The notes under the pieces are model-generated. The model saw only the letters and a list, made by a program, of their open reading frames with translations. It was not told the DNA's origin and did no database searches. This document shows, one piece after another, positions 16,325 to 24,821 of a stretch of DNA of 64,000 bases. The DNA is from JABDIY01 sp963803845 (GTDB taxonomy: Bacteria; Actinomycetota; Acidimicrobiia; Acidimicrobiales; SZUA-35). How positions within the stretch are numbered: position 1 is the first letter of the stretch; every line of letters begins with the position of its first letter. The translations under genes and the position numbers were made by a program. The DNA lies in the NCBI GenBank assembly GCA_963803845.1, contig CAWDNZ010000005.1:620001-684000 (forward strand), given 5' to 3'.

Positions 16325-16645
16325 ACCCCCCCCCGGAGGGATGAGGTCCCCTGAGTTGTCAGACCTGAACCGATCTATGCAACTAGTGCAGTGCCGGAGG
16401 CGAGGGCTCCGTGCCCGGCGGAACGGCCCCCGGAGGGAACGCAATCATGAAGCCAGCAGATAGCGCCGCAGGCCCCCGGGTACCCACAAGACGAAACCCC
16501 AGGCGAAGCGACAGACGCTGAGCAGTCCGAGCTAGACGTAACCGAGCACCTATTGCCACGCCGAAGGCAAAGGCTGCGTGCCGACTGAACGTCCCCCGGA
16601 GGGACAACAATCATGCCGCCAGCTCACATCGCGCCGCAGGCCCCG
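16325..16645. repeat. modular CCCCCGGAGGGA repeat cluster 1
   Basis: This cluster holds three cores (16330-16341, 16421-16438, 16586-16604). Around the second and third cores are the companion blocks: a hairpin block rich in GCCGGAGGCGAGG/CTCCGTGCCCGGCG, a GCTGAGCAGTCC block (16517-16528), and CATGCCGCCAGCTCACATCG-type blocks ending in CGCCGCAGGC. The same blocks recur at about 40.3 and 48.2 kb. Here they lie between the convergent ends of the binding lipoprotein gene and sufU. Short frames across it are translations of repeat DNA. Confidence 0.85.
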
Positions 16646-16658
16646 GATTTGTTGGCTC

Positions 16659-17123
16659 TTAGGCCTGAGCTTCGTTCAGCGCCTCATCCAGGGTGTTCCA
16701 CGAGAGCGTGGCGCACTTGATTCGAGTGGGGAACTTCACCACGCCTCGAAGGGCCGCCAAGTCGCCCAGCTTCCTGATCTCGTCTGCGGTAGGTTCGGTG
16801 AGCTCGGCGCCTGCCTCGGCGATGCTCATCAATCCCTTGAAGGTCTTCATCACCTCTCGGGCCTGGTCCACGGTCTTGCCCTTCACCGCAGTAGACATCA
16901 TGGATGCGCTGCTCTGGGAGATGCTGCAGCCCTGGCCGCCCACTTTGACGTCGGTGATGACGTCGGAATCGTCCACGATGATGTAGACCACGATTTCGTC
17001 ACCGCAGAGCGGATTGAAGCCCTCGGCCTTGCTGGCCGGGGGTGTCTCCAGTTCGCCGGAATTACGGGGCGACCGGTAGTGGTCGAGAATGATTTCGCGG
17101 TAGAGGTCTTCGAGATTCGACAT
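16659..17123 (-). CDS. sufU: SufU-type Fe-S cluster assembly/sulfur-transfer protein
   Basis: The 154-aa protein is a SufU/IscU-fold zinc protein that takes sulfur from the SufS cysteine desulfurase for Fe-S cluster assembly. Three conserved cysteines are present: NPLCGDEI (about 41), GQGCSISQSSASMM (about 67) and RIKCATLSW (about 141), with the expected Asp between. I place the start at ATG 17123 (MSNLEDLYREIILDHY, the family N-terminus), which lies just after the sufS stop and has AGGACC before it; an upstream in-frame ATG at 17141 would overlap sufS. It is the last gene of the sufC-sufS-sufU operon. Confidence 0.92.
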   Translation of the reverse strand: MSNLEDLYREIILDHYRSPRNSGELETPPASKAEGFNPLCGDEIVVYIIVDDSDVITDVKVGGQGCSISQSSASMMSTAVKGKTVDQAREVMKTFKGLMSIAEAGAELTEPTADEIRKLGDLAALRGVVKFPTRIKCATLSWNTLDEALNEAQA

Positions 17124-17130
17124 GCTGGTC

Positions 17131-18378
17131 CTAGATTGCAAAGAACGAGCGAGCGTCGCTAAGTGCAGCAGCCAGCGTATCCACGTCGTTGGTGTCGTTG
17201 TACAGGTAGAAACTCGCCCGGGCGGTGGCGTTTACGCCCATCTCTTTCATGAGCGGCTTGGCGCAGTGGTGCCCGGGCCGAACCGCAACTCCGTGGCTGT
17301 CGAGGATCTGGCTGACGTCGTGAGCGTGGACGTCTTTCAGTTCGATAGAAAGAACCCCACCCCGTTGAGCTGGTTCGGACGGTCCGTGAATTGTCACGTT
17401 GTCGCCCAGTTCTTCGTGAAGCTTGCGGAGGGCATAAGCCGTGAGTTCGATCTCGTGTTGGCGAATGTTCTCCATTCCTATCGCCTCGAGATAGTCGATG
17501 GCGGCAGCCAAACCTACCGCCTCGACGATCGGGGGCGTACCCGCTTCGAACTTGGACGGAACGGCGTCTGGCATGAAACCATCGATGGTCACGTTGGAGA
17601 TCATCCCGCCGCCACCTAAGAACGGAGGCATTGCTTCCAGCAGCTCCATGCGGCCCCAGAGGACACCGATCCCGGACGGGCCGAGCATTTTGTGTCCGCT
17701 GAACGCCAAGAAATCGGCACCCATGTCTGCCACGTCGGTTGGCATGTGTGGCACCGACTGACAGGCATCCACGCAAACGAGAGCTCCGGCGGCGTGGGCG
17801 GCGGGAATGAGCAGTTCCAGCGGTGTGATGGTGCCGAGCACATTGGACATCGACGTGATGCTGAGCATCTTGGCGCCGTCGAGCAGCCGATCGAGGGTGC
17901 TGAGGTCCAGTTGGCCGTCTTGGCCGAGATGGATCCACCGGATCTCAAAACCTTTTTCGGCAGCCGCCATCTGCCAGGGAACGATGTTGGCGTGGTGCTC
18001 CATCGTGGTGAGCACAATTGCATCACCGGGCCCAAGATTGGTGCGGCCCCAGCTGTAGGCCACCAAGTTGAGCGACTCGGTGGCGTTCTTGGTGAAGATG
18101 ATCTCGGAGGAATCCGGTGCGCCGATGAACCGAGCGGTCTTCAGACGGGCTGTTTCGTAGGAGTTGGTGGCCGCTTCGGCGAGGCCGTAGACCCCACGGT
18201 GGACGTTGGCGTAGGCGGTGGTGTAGGCGAGGGTCATCGCGTCCAAAACCTGCGTTGGACGCTGTGACGACGCGGCCGAATCCAGGAACGTCAACGGCTT
18301 GCCGTGCCGTTGGGTTTGGAGGATTGGGAAGTCCTTCTTCAGTGCGGCGAAGTTGGGGGTGGTGGTGGTAGCGGTCAT
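17131..18378 (-). CDS. sufS: SufS cysteine desulfurase
   Basis: The 415-aa PLP enzyme removes sulfur from cysteine, giving alanine and an enzyme-bound persulfide that SufU accepts. PLP site: AFSGHKMLGPSGIGVLWG with the Schiff-base lysine; THE-like TTMEHHANIVPW is the cofactor-stacking histidine region; the persulfide cysteine sits in RPGHHCAKPLM near the C-terminus. This short loop context marks group II (SufS) desulfurases. The start overlaps the end of sufC by four bases (18375-18378), which implies translational coupling. Confidence 0.95.
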   Translation of the reverse strand: MTATTTTPNFAALKKDFPILQTQRHGKPLTFLDSAASSQRPTQVLDAMTLAYTTAYANVHRGVYGLAEAATNSYETARLKTARFIGAPDSSEIIFTKNATESLNLVAYSWGRTNLGPGDAIVLTTMEHHANIVPWQMAAAEKGFEIRWIHLGQDGQLDLSTLDRLLDGAKMLSITSMSNVLGTITPLELLIPAAHAAGALVCVDACQSVPHMPTDVADMGADFLAFSGHKMLGPSGIGVLWGRMELLEAMPPFLGGGGMISNVTIDGFMPDAVPSKFEAGTPPIVEAVGLAAAIDYLEAIGMENIRQHEIELTAYALRKLHEELGDNVTIHGPSEPAQRGGVLSIELKDVHAHDVSQILDSHGVAVRPGHHCAKPLMKEMGVNATARASFYLYNDTNDVDTLAAALSDARSFFAI

Positions 18379-19136
18379 CGGAAGGCCTCGTAACCCTCGG
18401 CGTCGAGCTTCTGTGCCACCTCGATACCGCCGCTGTGGATGATGGCGCCCTCCATTAACACATGCACCGCATCGGGCTTGATGAATGAAAGGAGGCGCTC
18501 GTGATGGGTGATGGCCAGTGCCCCCAGGGTGGGTCGCTCTGCGCGAATTGCCTGCACGCCTTCACCAACGGTGCGCAGGGCGTCGATGTCCAGTCCGGAG
18601 TCGGTTTCATCGAGGATCGCCATTTCGGGTTCCAGTACGGCCATCTGCAGGATTTCGTTGCGCTTGCGCTCGCCGCCGGAGAACCCTTCGTTGAGGTGGC
18701 GTTCCATGAAGCTGCGGTCCATGCCCAGCTTTTCCATCCACTCCATGAGTTCGAGGCGGAGTTCCAACACGCTCATCTCGATTCCCTTCCGAGCGCTCAG
18801 GGCCTGGCGGAGGAAATTCAAGACGCTCACGCCCGATACCGCCATCGGATGCTGGAACGCCAGGAAGATTCCGGCTTTGCCTCGAACGTCGGGGCCCCAA
18901 TCGGTGATGTCGTCGCCGTTGAACTTCACCGTCCCGCTGGTCACCTCGTACTCGGGAGACCCCAAGAGCACGTTGGCCAGCGTGCTTTTTCCAGAGCCGT
19001 TGGGGCCCATGATTACATGCACTTCGCCGGGCATGATGGTGAGCGACAGCCCTTTGAGGATGGGTGTGGCTTCCTCGGCAATATCGGTTGCGACTCGTGC
19101 GTGGAGATCGATGATCTCAAACAGCGGGGTGGTCAT
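18375..19136 (-). CDS. sufC: SufC Fe-S assembly ATPase
   Basis: This 253-aa ABC-type ATPase normally works in the SufBCD complex that builds Fe-S clusters. Walker A is MGPNGSGKSTLANVL, the signature is NEGFSGGERKRNEILQM (the SufC-type SGGE-x-KR form), Walker B is AILDETDSGLDID, and the H-loop is AITHHERLL. TACAAT at 19148-19143 stands six bases before the ATG, so sufC is the promoter-proximal gene of its own operon. sufB and sufD, usually directly upstream in actinobacteria, are not here. Confidence 0.95.
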   Translation of the reverse strand: MTTPLFEIIDLHARVATDIAEEATPILKGLSLTIMPGEVHVIMGPNGSGKSTLANVLLGSPEYEVTSGTVKFNGDDITDWGPDVRGKAGIFLAFQHPMAVSGVSVLNFLRQALSARKGIEMSVLELRLELMEWMEKLGMDRSFMERHLNEGFSGGERKRNEILQMAVLEPEMAILDETDSGLDIDALRTVGEGVQAIRAERPTLGALAITHHERLLSFIKPDAVHVLMEGAIIHSGGIEVAQKLDAEGYEAFR

Positions 19137-19142
19137 GGCCCC

Positions 19143-19148
19143 ATTGTA
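19143..19148 (-). promoter_or_regulatory. -10 element of the sufCSU operon
   Basis: TACAAT, read on the minus strand, ends six bases before the sufC ATG at 19136, placing the transcription start at or next to the A of the start codon. It is the best consensus match among the close-set -10 boxes in the window. Confidence 0.6.
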
Positions 19149-19211
19149 TTCGCCCGTCGAATTTCTCCTACCACCGTAGGAACAATTACGACGATCGGTG
19201 GAAGTGGATCA

Positions 19212-20456
19212 TCACGGAGTACGGATCAGGATCGCATCGCTGATGACTGGGCCGGGTGGGACACGGAACACCATGGCCAGGGCTACGGCGGCCACGCTGC
19301 CGAACAACATCACCGGCGTGAGCCCCGCCCGTTCTACCACCGGGCCGGCGATGAGGTTGGCAACGGGAACCGTGCCGCCGAAGCTCAACACCCACAGCGC
19401 CGAGATCCGGCCTCGGATGCTGTCATCCACGTGTTGTTGCCACATCGTGTTCAGCGTGGTGGGGACTGCAAAGTAGAACAGGGCAACAAAAAAGATGGCC
19501 GGGTAGGCCGAATCGATGGACCGTACCGTGGCCAGCCAGGCCAGAGATGCGCCGAACAGCACCAGCGTTGCTCGGGAGATGAGGACCTTCTCCACGCGCA
19601 GGAGCACCGTGCCCACGATGGCGGCTCCAACCAAAGCGCCAACTCCGAAGACGGCATAGAAATAGCCATAGGTCGTTGAGCGTGCGTCGATGCCCAGCTG
19701 TTGTTCAGCGATTGCGGGGAGTTGGCCGATGAAGGGCAGACAGAACATGGCGAACGCCGTCATCAGGAGAAGTGGCCGACCCACCTGAGCCGATCGGGAC
19801 GCGGCGATGAACCCACCCAGGATTCGTTCACGAAATGCGCGGGTGGAAGAGATGGGTTCGGGGAACGAGGTCATCAAAACCGCTCCGATCACCGCCAGGT
19901 ATGAGACGGCGTTGAGAAACAGCACTTCGCTGAAGCCAAAACGGGCAACGAGGTACCCCCCGATGGCAGGACCGATGACGCGGGCCCCGTTCACCTGAAC
20001 CGAATTCAAGGAGACGGCTGCGGTCAAGTTCTCCTTTCCGACCAAGGTGGGAAGTATGGAATTGAAAACGGGGGCGTAGATTCCCTGCCCCAGGCCGGTG
20101 ATGAAAACGATGAGAAGCAGCAGATTGGTGTCGATGGTGTCGTCCAAGAGCAGCAGCGCAAGAACGACGGTGAATGTCATCTGCCAGACCTGCGTTACCG
20201 CCAGCAGGACTCTGCGGTCCATGCTGTCGGCCAAGCTTCCGCCCACCAGGCTGAGGAACGCCATGGGAATGAGTTGGGCGAAAATGAGTTGGCCGAGGAA
20301 CGTGTTGGAGCCAGTCAGTTCCCAACCGAGGACCCCCACGGCCACCGTTTGCATCCAGCGTCCGGCATTGCTGACGAACGAAGCGAAGTAGATTCTCCGA
20401 AAGGCCGGGATCGCCAGCGCGTCTCGAGTTGTTCCTTCTAGGTGGGTGGCGGTCAC
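19212..20456 (-). CDS. MFS transporter (MFS_3/EntS-like)
   Basis: The product is a roughly 414-aa, 12-helix major facilitator protein in the inner membrane. LADSMDRRVLLAVTQ is the cytoplasmic loop 2-3 motif (D-x-x-x-R-R), and NGARVIGPAIGGYLVARFG is the loop-5/6 region typical of the EntS/MFS_3 exporter group. Its substrate is unknown. I start it at GTG 20456, where GTGA overlaps the stop of the preceding hydrolase gene by four bases; a start 18 bases earlier would overlap more. It is the third gene of the HAD-hydrolase-MFS operon. Confidence 0.85.
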   Translation of the reverse strand: MTATHLEGTTRDALAIPAFRRIYFASFVSNAGRWMQTVAVGVLGWELTGSNTFLGQLIFAQLIPMAFLSLVGGSLADSMDRRVLLAVTQVWQMTFTVVLALLLLDDTIDTNLLLLIVFITGLGQGIYAPVFNSILPTLVGKENLTAAVSLNSVQVNGARVIGPAIGGYLVARFGFSEVLFLNAVSYLAVIGAVLMTSFPEPISSTRAFRERILGGFIAASRSAQVGRPLLLMTAFAMFCLPFIGQLPAIAEQQLGIDARSTTYGYFYAVFGVGALVGAAIVGTVLLRVEKVLISRATLVLFGASLAWLATVRSIDSAYPAIFFVALFYFAVPTTLNTMWQQHVDDSIRGRISALWVLSFGGTVPVANLIAGPVVERAGLTPVMLFGSVAAVALAMVFRVPPGPVISDAILIRTP

Positions 20457-21085
20457 CAACCGCGTTCGATCCACTCGTCCAGGTGAGGACGTTCGGTGGC
20501 GATCGTGGTGTCCAACCCGTGTCCGGGCATGACGATGGTGTTCTTGTCCAAGGTGAAAAGTTTGCGGTCGATGCTCTCGATGATCGTCTCGAAATTGGCG
20601 ATCGAGGTGAGTTTTTCGTCGCCGAACTTGGTGGATCCCGGTCCGCCCGGGAAGAGCGTGTCGCCACTGAACAGCAGCGGCTTCTGCTCGACGTGGAAGC
20701 AGATGGAGCCCGGCGTGTGGCCCGGGGTAGCGATGGTCCGAAGGCGGAGACGGCCTACCTTGATGACGGTGTCATCCTCCAGCAAGTAGTCGTAGCTGGG
20801 GAGCATGTGTGCGTCAGCGTCGGTCACGCCCACTTCGTAGCCGGCATTGCGGACCTCGGTGACCGCCCCGATGTGGTCCCAGTGGCCGTGTGTTTCCAGA
20901 ACGGTGCGCACGTTGAGTGTTTGGCAAAGCTCGAGCAGACGCTCGTGCTCATTGGCAGCATCGAGCAGTACGGCCTCACCGGTGTGGCGGCAGCGGAGAA
21001 CGAAGACGTTGTTCTCCACCGGCCCAACGACGATCTTGTGGATCTCCGCGTCGGTGTCTGACCAGTGCAGCGTGGAAGACGTCAT
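20453..21085 (-). CDS. metallo-beta-lactamase-fold hydrolase (glyoxalase II-like)
   Basis: The 210-aa protein has the metal-binding motif THGHWDHIGA (H-x-H-x-D-H), a further histidine in ATPGHTPGSICF, the bridging Asp in LFSGDTLFPGG, and a last histidine in VMPGHGLDT. These six ligands form a dinuclear Zn or Fe site. Small proteins of this group hydrolyse thioesters such as S-lactoylglutathione analogues or act as general MBL hydrolases. The true start is ATG 21085, which overlaps the HAD gene stop by four bases (ATGA). The same frame stays open much further upstream, but that part reads as another gene's shadow. Confidence 0.87.
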   Translation of the reverse strand: MTSSTLHWSDTDAEIHKIVVGPVENNVFVLRCRHTGEAVLLDAANEHERLLELCQTLNVRTVLETHGHWDHIGAVTEVRNAGYEVGVTDADAHMLPSYDYLLEDDTVIKVGRLRLRTIATPGHTPGSICFHVEQKPLLFSGDTLFPGGPGSTKFGDEKLTSIANFETIIESIDRKLFTLDKNTIVMPGHGLDTTIATERPHLDEWIERGW

Positions 21086-21714
21086 GGTTTCAGCGTAGCC
21101 ACTAGGCGGTGGGTCGCCAGATAGCGGCGACAGTCGTCCGGACCCCGTGCAACATAGGCCTGCCACCCGGCGTGGGTGGCTCCGTCCACATTGATCTGGT
21201 TGTCGTCGAAGTAAAGGATCTCCTGAGGCTCCAGTCCCAGTGCTTGCTGAACATGGGTGTAGATGGCTGGATCCGGTTTGAGCAGATTCATCTCGAAGCT
21301 GAGAAATGGTGCGTCGAAAAGCGAACGGATTCGTTCGGCGTCGTTCTGTTCGCTCCAGTGGAGTGGGTTGGAATTGCTCAGGGCACCAACGGTGACGGCG
21401 GGGGTTTGAGCAGCGAGTTCTTCCAGCAGTTGGGTCGCCCCGGGATAGAGGCCCTTTGGCCAGGTTGCGAAACGGCGGAGGAGTTCTTCGGGTCCGAAGG
21501 GCAGTGAGAATTCGTTTGTCAACGCGTCGACGAATTCGTTCGTGGTGGAGTGCCCGCCTTCGTAGGCCCGGACAGCGTCGGAGTGAAGCCAGCGGGGCCA
21601 GAAGTCCTCCGCCGGAGGTGCGTGCGACCCGAGGAGGTCGCTGAGCGGACCCAACTTCACAATCACTCCACCGAGATCGAAGATGACCGCCGCTGGGCGC
21701 TTCGTACTTGTCAC
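21082..21714 (-). CDS. HAD-family hydrolase (haloacid dehalogenase-like phosphatase)
   Basis: The 210-aa protein shows HAD motif I as IFDLGGVIVKL (with a Gly-Gly in place of the second Asp, common in epoxide hydrolase N-terminal-like and YihX-type HADs), motif II GALSNSNPL, motif III lysine in NLLKPDPAIY, and motif IV YFDDNQINVDGA. It probably acts as a phosphatase on a small metabolite. The GTG start at 21714 has TACGGT seven bases upstream, consistent with leaderless transcription. It heads the operon with the metallo-hydrolase and MFS genes. Confidence 0.85.
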   Translation of the reverse strand: MTSTKRPAAVIFDLGGVIVKLGPLSDLLGSHAPPAEDFWPRWLHSDAVRAYEGGHSTTNEFVDALTNEFSLPFGPEELLRRFATWPKGLYPGATQLLEELAAQTPAVTVGALSNSNPLHWSEQNDAERIRSLFDAPFLSFEMNLLKPDPAIYTHVQQALGLEPQEILYFDDNQINVDGATHAGWQAYVARGPDDCRRYLATHRLVATLKP

Positions 21715-21811
21715 GGCGTTGACCGTAATGGTTTGCTAAGGCGTTTAGCCCCTGGCCGTAGGGAACATCGTCTCTACGCCGGTGGTGGGAGGGTTCCGTA
21801 CTCTTGGGCTC

Positions 21812-22063
21812 ATGATGTGGGGAGGCAGCAGACGAAGGACTCGTTCCGTGCCAGCCACCACCGCCTCGATTGTGGCGTTGGTTGGCCTGGCCGTCTCTGT
21901 TGCCATCGGTTCCTGGTGGACAGCAACCGCGGTCCAGGACGGTGACCCGGTTGGCCTCGTTGTGCGCTTTGCGCTCACGGTCGCCATCGGGACGTATTAC
22001 ATGGTGTGGTTGCGGAATCAAGGACACGAGGTCCCGTCGGTTCGCATTCGTCGACGCAACTGA
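21812..22063 (+). CDS. small two-helix membrane protein
   Basis: The 83-aa product begins MMWGGSRRRTRSVPA and has two hydrophobic helices (about residues 18-36 and 48-66, the second TVAIGTYYMVWL), followed by a basic RIRRRN C-terminus. No family is recognised. TACTCT at 21799-21804 lies seven bases before ATG 21812, which is why I prefer this start to the upstream in-frame GTG. It precedes the carboxyltransferase gene by 13 bases and may be in its operon. Confidence 0.6.
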   Translation: MMWGGSRRRTRSVPATTASIVALVGLAVSVAIGSWWTATAVQDGDPVGLVVRFALTVAIGTYYMVWLRNQGHEVPSVRIRRRN

Positions 22064-22076
22064 CCAACATTGAGGC

Positions 22077-23828
22077 GTGACAAGCGCCGAACAGCACCTA
22101 CTCACCGCACCGTTGATCGGGACCGTTCTTCGCCTGCCCGAGGTTGGCGAAACGATCGCCGCCGGAGAGCCGGTAGTACTGATCGAGTCGATGAAGATGG
22201 AGCATGCGGTAGCTTCTGAACAGGCGTGCCGGGTTGCAGCTGTGCTCGTTGCGGCGGGCGAGCAGGTAATCGCAGGCCAAGGACTTGTCCGCGTGGAGCA
22301 GGTGGAATCGACGGTCTCCCTACCGATCGGCGGCGAAGAAGCCGACGGTGAGTCCGTTCTTCTTGAAGAGGTACTGCGACGCCGGGGCTTTGGTTTGGAT
22401 AAAAATCGCCAGAGTGTCGTGGCGAAGCGGCATGCCAGTGGTCGCCGTACCGCTCGAGAGAACATCGCCCACCTCTGCGACGACGGGACCTTCGTGGAGT
22501 ATGGCCCGCTGGTCCTGGCGGCTCAACGCCAACGTCGTACGACTGACGAGTTGATTGTGAAGACGCCGGGTGACGGCCTGGTCGGTGGCATCGGTGAGGT
22601 CGACGGTGTGCGGTGCGTCGTCATGACCTATGACTACATGGTGCTGGCGGGAACCCAGGGTTATCAGAACCACCGAAAGAAGGACCGGTTGTTCGAGTTG
22701 GCCGAGCGCCTTGAACTCCCCGTCGTCATCTTCACCGAAGGAGGCGGCGGGCGCCCCGGCGATACCGACGGTGTGGCGGTGGCTGGGCTGGATTGTCTGG
22801 CCTTCGCCCTCCTGGCAAAGCTCGCGTTGACGTTGCCGGTGATAGGCATCAACACGGGCTATTGCTTCGCAGGCAATGCCGCGCTGTTTGGAATGTGCGA
22901 CGTCCGGATCTCCACCGAGGATTCCTACGTCGGTATGGCAGGCCCGGCCATGATCGAGGGTGGTGGGTTGGGTCTGGTTGCACCGCAGGAGATTGGACCG
23001 GTCGGCGATCAAACGCGCAACGGGGTGATCGACATTCTGGTAGCCGACGACGCGGCCGCTGTTGAGACCGCCCGACAGCTTCTTGCCTTTGCGGCTAGGA
23101 CGATTTGTCACTCGGTCGAACGACCGGACCCCATCGCACTAGTTGATGCCGTGCCGGATAATCGGCGAGAGGTCTACGACATGCGGCGGCTCTTGGCTGG
23201 TGTTTTCGATCTCGATTCCACCGTGGAGCTGCGACCGGATTTTGGAGAGAGCGCCATCACCGCTCTGGCCCGGCTCGAGGGACAGCCACTCGTGGTGATC
23301 GCCAGTAATTCTGCCCATCTGGGTGGGGCGATCGACACGGATGCGGCAACAACGATCTCCCGAATGCTCGCACTCGCCCAGAAATACCAGCTGCCGGTGG
23401 CCTTTTTCTGCGATACGCCGGGCTTCATGGTGGGGCCCGACGTCGAGCGAGCTGGGCTGGTCAAGGCAGCTGGAGATCTCTTCGTTGCCGGGGCGGCGTT
23501 GTCCGTTCCGTTCATCACGGTGGTGACTCGAAAAGGTTATGGGCTTGGCGCACAGGCGCTGGCGGGCGGCAGTTTCAAAGCGCCAATAGCAACGATCGGC
23601 TGGCCCACCAGCGAGTTCGGGGGAATGGGCTTGGAGGGTTTCGTGAAACTGGGCTTTCGGGACGAGCTTGCCGCCATCGAAGACGATGGCGAGCGGGAGC
23701 TGAAGTATCAGGAGATGGTGGCGAAGATGTATGAGGTAGGCAAGGGCGTGAGCATGGCGGACCACTTTGAGATCGATGACATCATCCACCCTGTCGAGAC
23801 CGCCAGGTGGCTGAAGCTCCTGTTCTGA
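22077..23828 (+). CDS. fusion of biotinyl carrier domain and acyl-CoA carboxyltransferase
   Basis: The 583-aa protein couples two parts that are normally separate. Residues 1-80 are a biotinyl domain with IESMKMEHAV, whose lysine takes biotin. Residues 95-583 are an acyl-CoA carboxylase beta subunit (crotonase-fold carboxyltransferase), with TARENIAHLCDDGTFVEYG, oxyanion Gly-Gly turns in EGGGGRPGDTDG and FFCDTPGFMVGPD, and a terminal HPVETARWLK segment. It would pass CO2 from carboxybiotin to an acyl-CoA such as propionyl- or acetyl-CoA. The biotin carboxylase subunit is not nearby. The GTG start has CAACAT six bases upstream, a weak -10. The acyl-CoA substrate is unknown. Confidence 0.85.
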   Translation: MTSAEQHLLTAPLIGTVLRLPEVGETIAAGEPVVLIESMKMEHAVASEQACRVAAVLVAAGEQVIAGQGLVRVEQVESTVSLPIGGEEADGESVLLEEVLRRRGFGLDKNRQSVVAKRHASGRRTARENIAHLCDDGTFVEYGPLVLAAQRQRRTTDELIVKTPGDGLVGGIGEVDGVRCVVMTYDYMVLAGTQGYQNHRKKDRLFELAERLELPVVIFTEGGGGRPGDTDGVAVAGLDCLAFALLAKLALTLPVIGINTGYCFAGNAALFGMCDVRISTEDSYVGMAGPAMIEGGGLGLVAPQEIGPVGDQTRNGVIDILVADDAAAVETARQLLAFAARTICHSVERPDPIALVDAVPDNRREVYDMRRLLAGVFDLDSTVELRPDFGESAITALARLEGQPLVVIASNSAHLGGAIDTDAATTISRMLALAQKYQLPVAFFCDTPGFMVGPDVERAGLVKAAGDLFVAGAALSVPFITVVTRKGYGLGAQALAGGSFKAPIATIGWPTSEFGGMGLEGFVKLGFRDELAAIEDDGERELKYQEMVAKMYEVGKGVSMADHFEIDDIIHPVETARWLKLLF

Positions 23829-23935
23829 TTCCATCCTCCCAAACGAATCTGATTTATCTGGCGAGTCGGCCGATCGTCGTCAGCGGCCTGTAGCCGGAGG
23901 GACAAAGACGACCGCCCCGCCCCCTATTCTTAGGT

Positions 23936-24784
23936 GTGGCTGTTATCGGAGCGATGATTCGACGTGATATCCCACCGGAGTTCGTGGGGGTGCATGCGGC
24001 GTCCTTAGCTCCGGTCTTTTCCGAACTCTGGGTGGTGGAGGATCTTCCCTTTGCCGGCGGGATCAGTCAACTGGGCGAGGTGCTCCGCTCCACAGAATAT
24101 TGCACAGTAGGACACGGGATCGCCCCCGCACCTTTCCGCAACCCGATGGCTCTAGCGATGGAATGGGCCACACTGGCCAGGCTTCATCCGGGCCGTCTGA
24201 GCTGCGGAATTGGTCATGGGGTGCAGACCTGGATGGCCGGGATCGGTGAAAGAGTCGACTCGCCGCTCACACTTCTGGAGGAGACCACCATTGTCACTCG
24301 GGCGCTTCTCGAAGGTCGCGATCCCGCCATCAAAGGACGATACGTGGAGGTGGAGGGCTACTCGCTGGAATTTCCACCATCGCCAACCCCACTCGTCTCG
24401 ATCGGGGCGATCGGCCCAAAGACGTTGGCGCTCAGTGGCCGAGTAGCACAGGGGACGATCATTCCCGAAGGTCATGGACCTGACCACGTCGACCGGGCCG
24501 TGGAGATCATTGCCGAGGCCCGCGGTTCCGCAGGACAGAGCGGCCCTCACCGGCTCACGCTTTTCGTAGGGTTCTTCTGTGGCCCGGCCGATGAGCTCCC
24601 GCCGCCTCCGTCGGAGGAGATGATGACGTCGTGGGCCGCGATCGGCGAATCTCCAAACGAAGTGGCCGACTGCCTCGGTGAACTCCTTGAAACCGAAGTG
24701 GACAGCATTGTTCTGGTCCCGTTCGGTGATCCACAGTCGCAATTGGAACTGGCCGCAATCGACATCTTGCCCCAGCTGTTCTGA
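23936..24784 (+). CDS. LLM-class (F420-type) flavin-dependent oxidoreductase
   Basis: The 282-aa TIM-barrel protein is a luciferase-like monooxygenase. Features are SELWVVEDLPFAGG at the N-terminal barrel strand, GHGIAPAPFRNPMALAMEWATLARLHPGR (split here at CTVGHGIA and FRNPMALAMEW), CGIGHGVQTWMAGIG, and TPLVSIGAIGPKTLALSGR. In actinobacteria most such proteins use coenzyme F420 rather than FMN. The substrate cannot be told. TATTCT at 23925-23930 lies five bases before the GTG start. It converges on the ECF transporter operon. Confidence 0.85.
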   Translation: MAVIGAMIRRDIPPEFVGVHAASLAPVFSELWVVEDLPFAGGISQLGEVLRSTEYCTVGHGIAPAPFRNPMALAMEWATLARLHPGRLSCGIGHGVQTWMAGIGERVDSPLTLLEETTIVTRALLEGRDPAIKGRYVEVEGYSLEFPPSPTPLVSIGAIGPKTLALSGRVAQGTIIPEGHGPDHVDRAVEIIAEARGSAGQSGPHRLTLFVGFFCGPADELPPPPSEEMMTSWAAIGESPNEVADCLGELLETEVDSIVLVPFGDPQSQLELAAIDILPQLF

Positions 24785-24821
24785 AGGCGTCTCAGCCCCG
24801 GGTGGCTACAGAAACAGCTGC

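Noticed and set aside
21085..22465. Long minus-strand extension of the metallo-hydrolase frame
   Set aside because: It overlaps the HAD gene, the small membrane gene and the start of the carboxyltransferase, and reads as Arg/Ser-rich shadow sequence.
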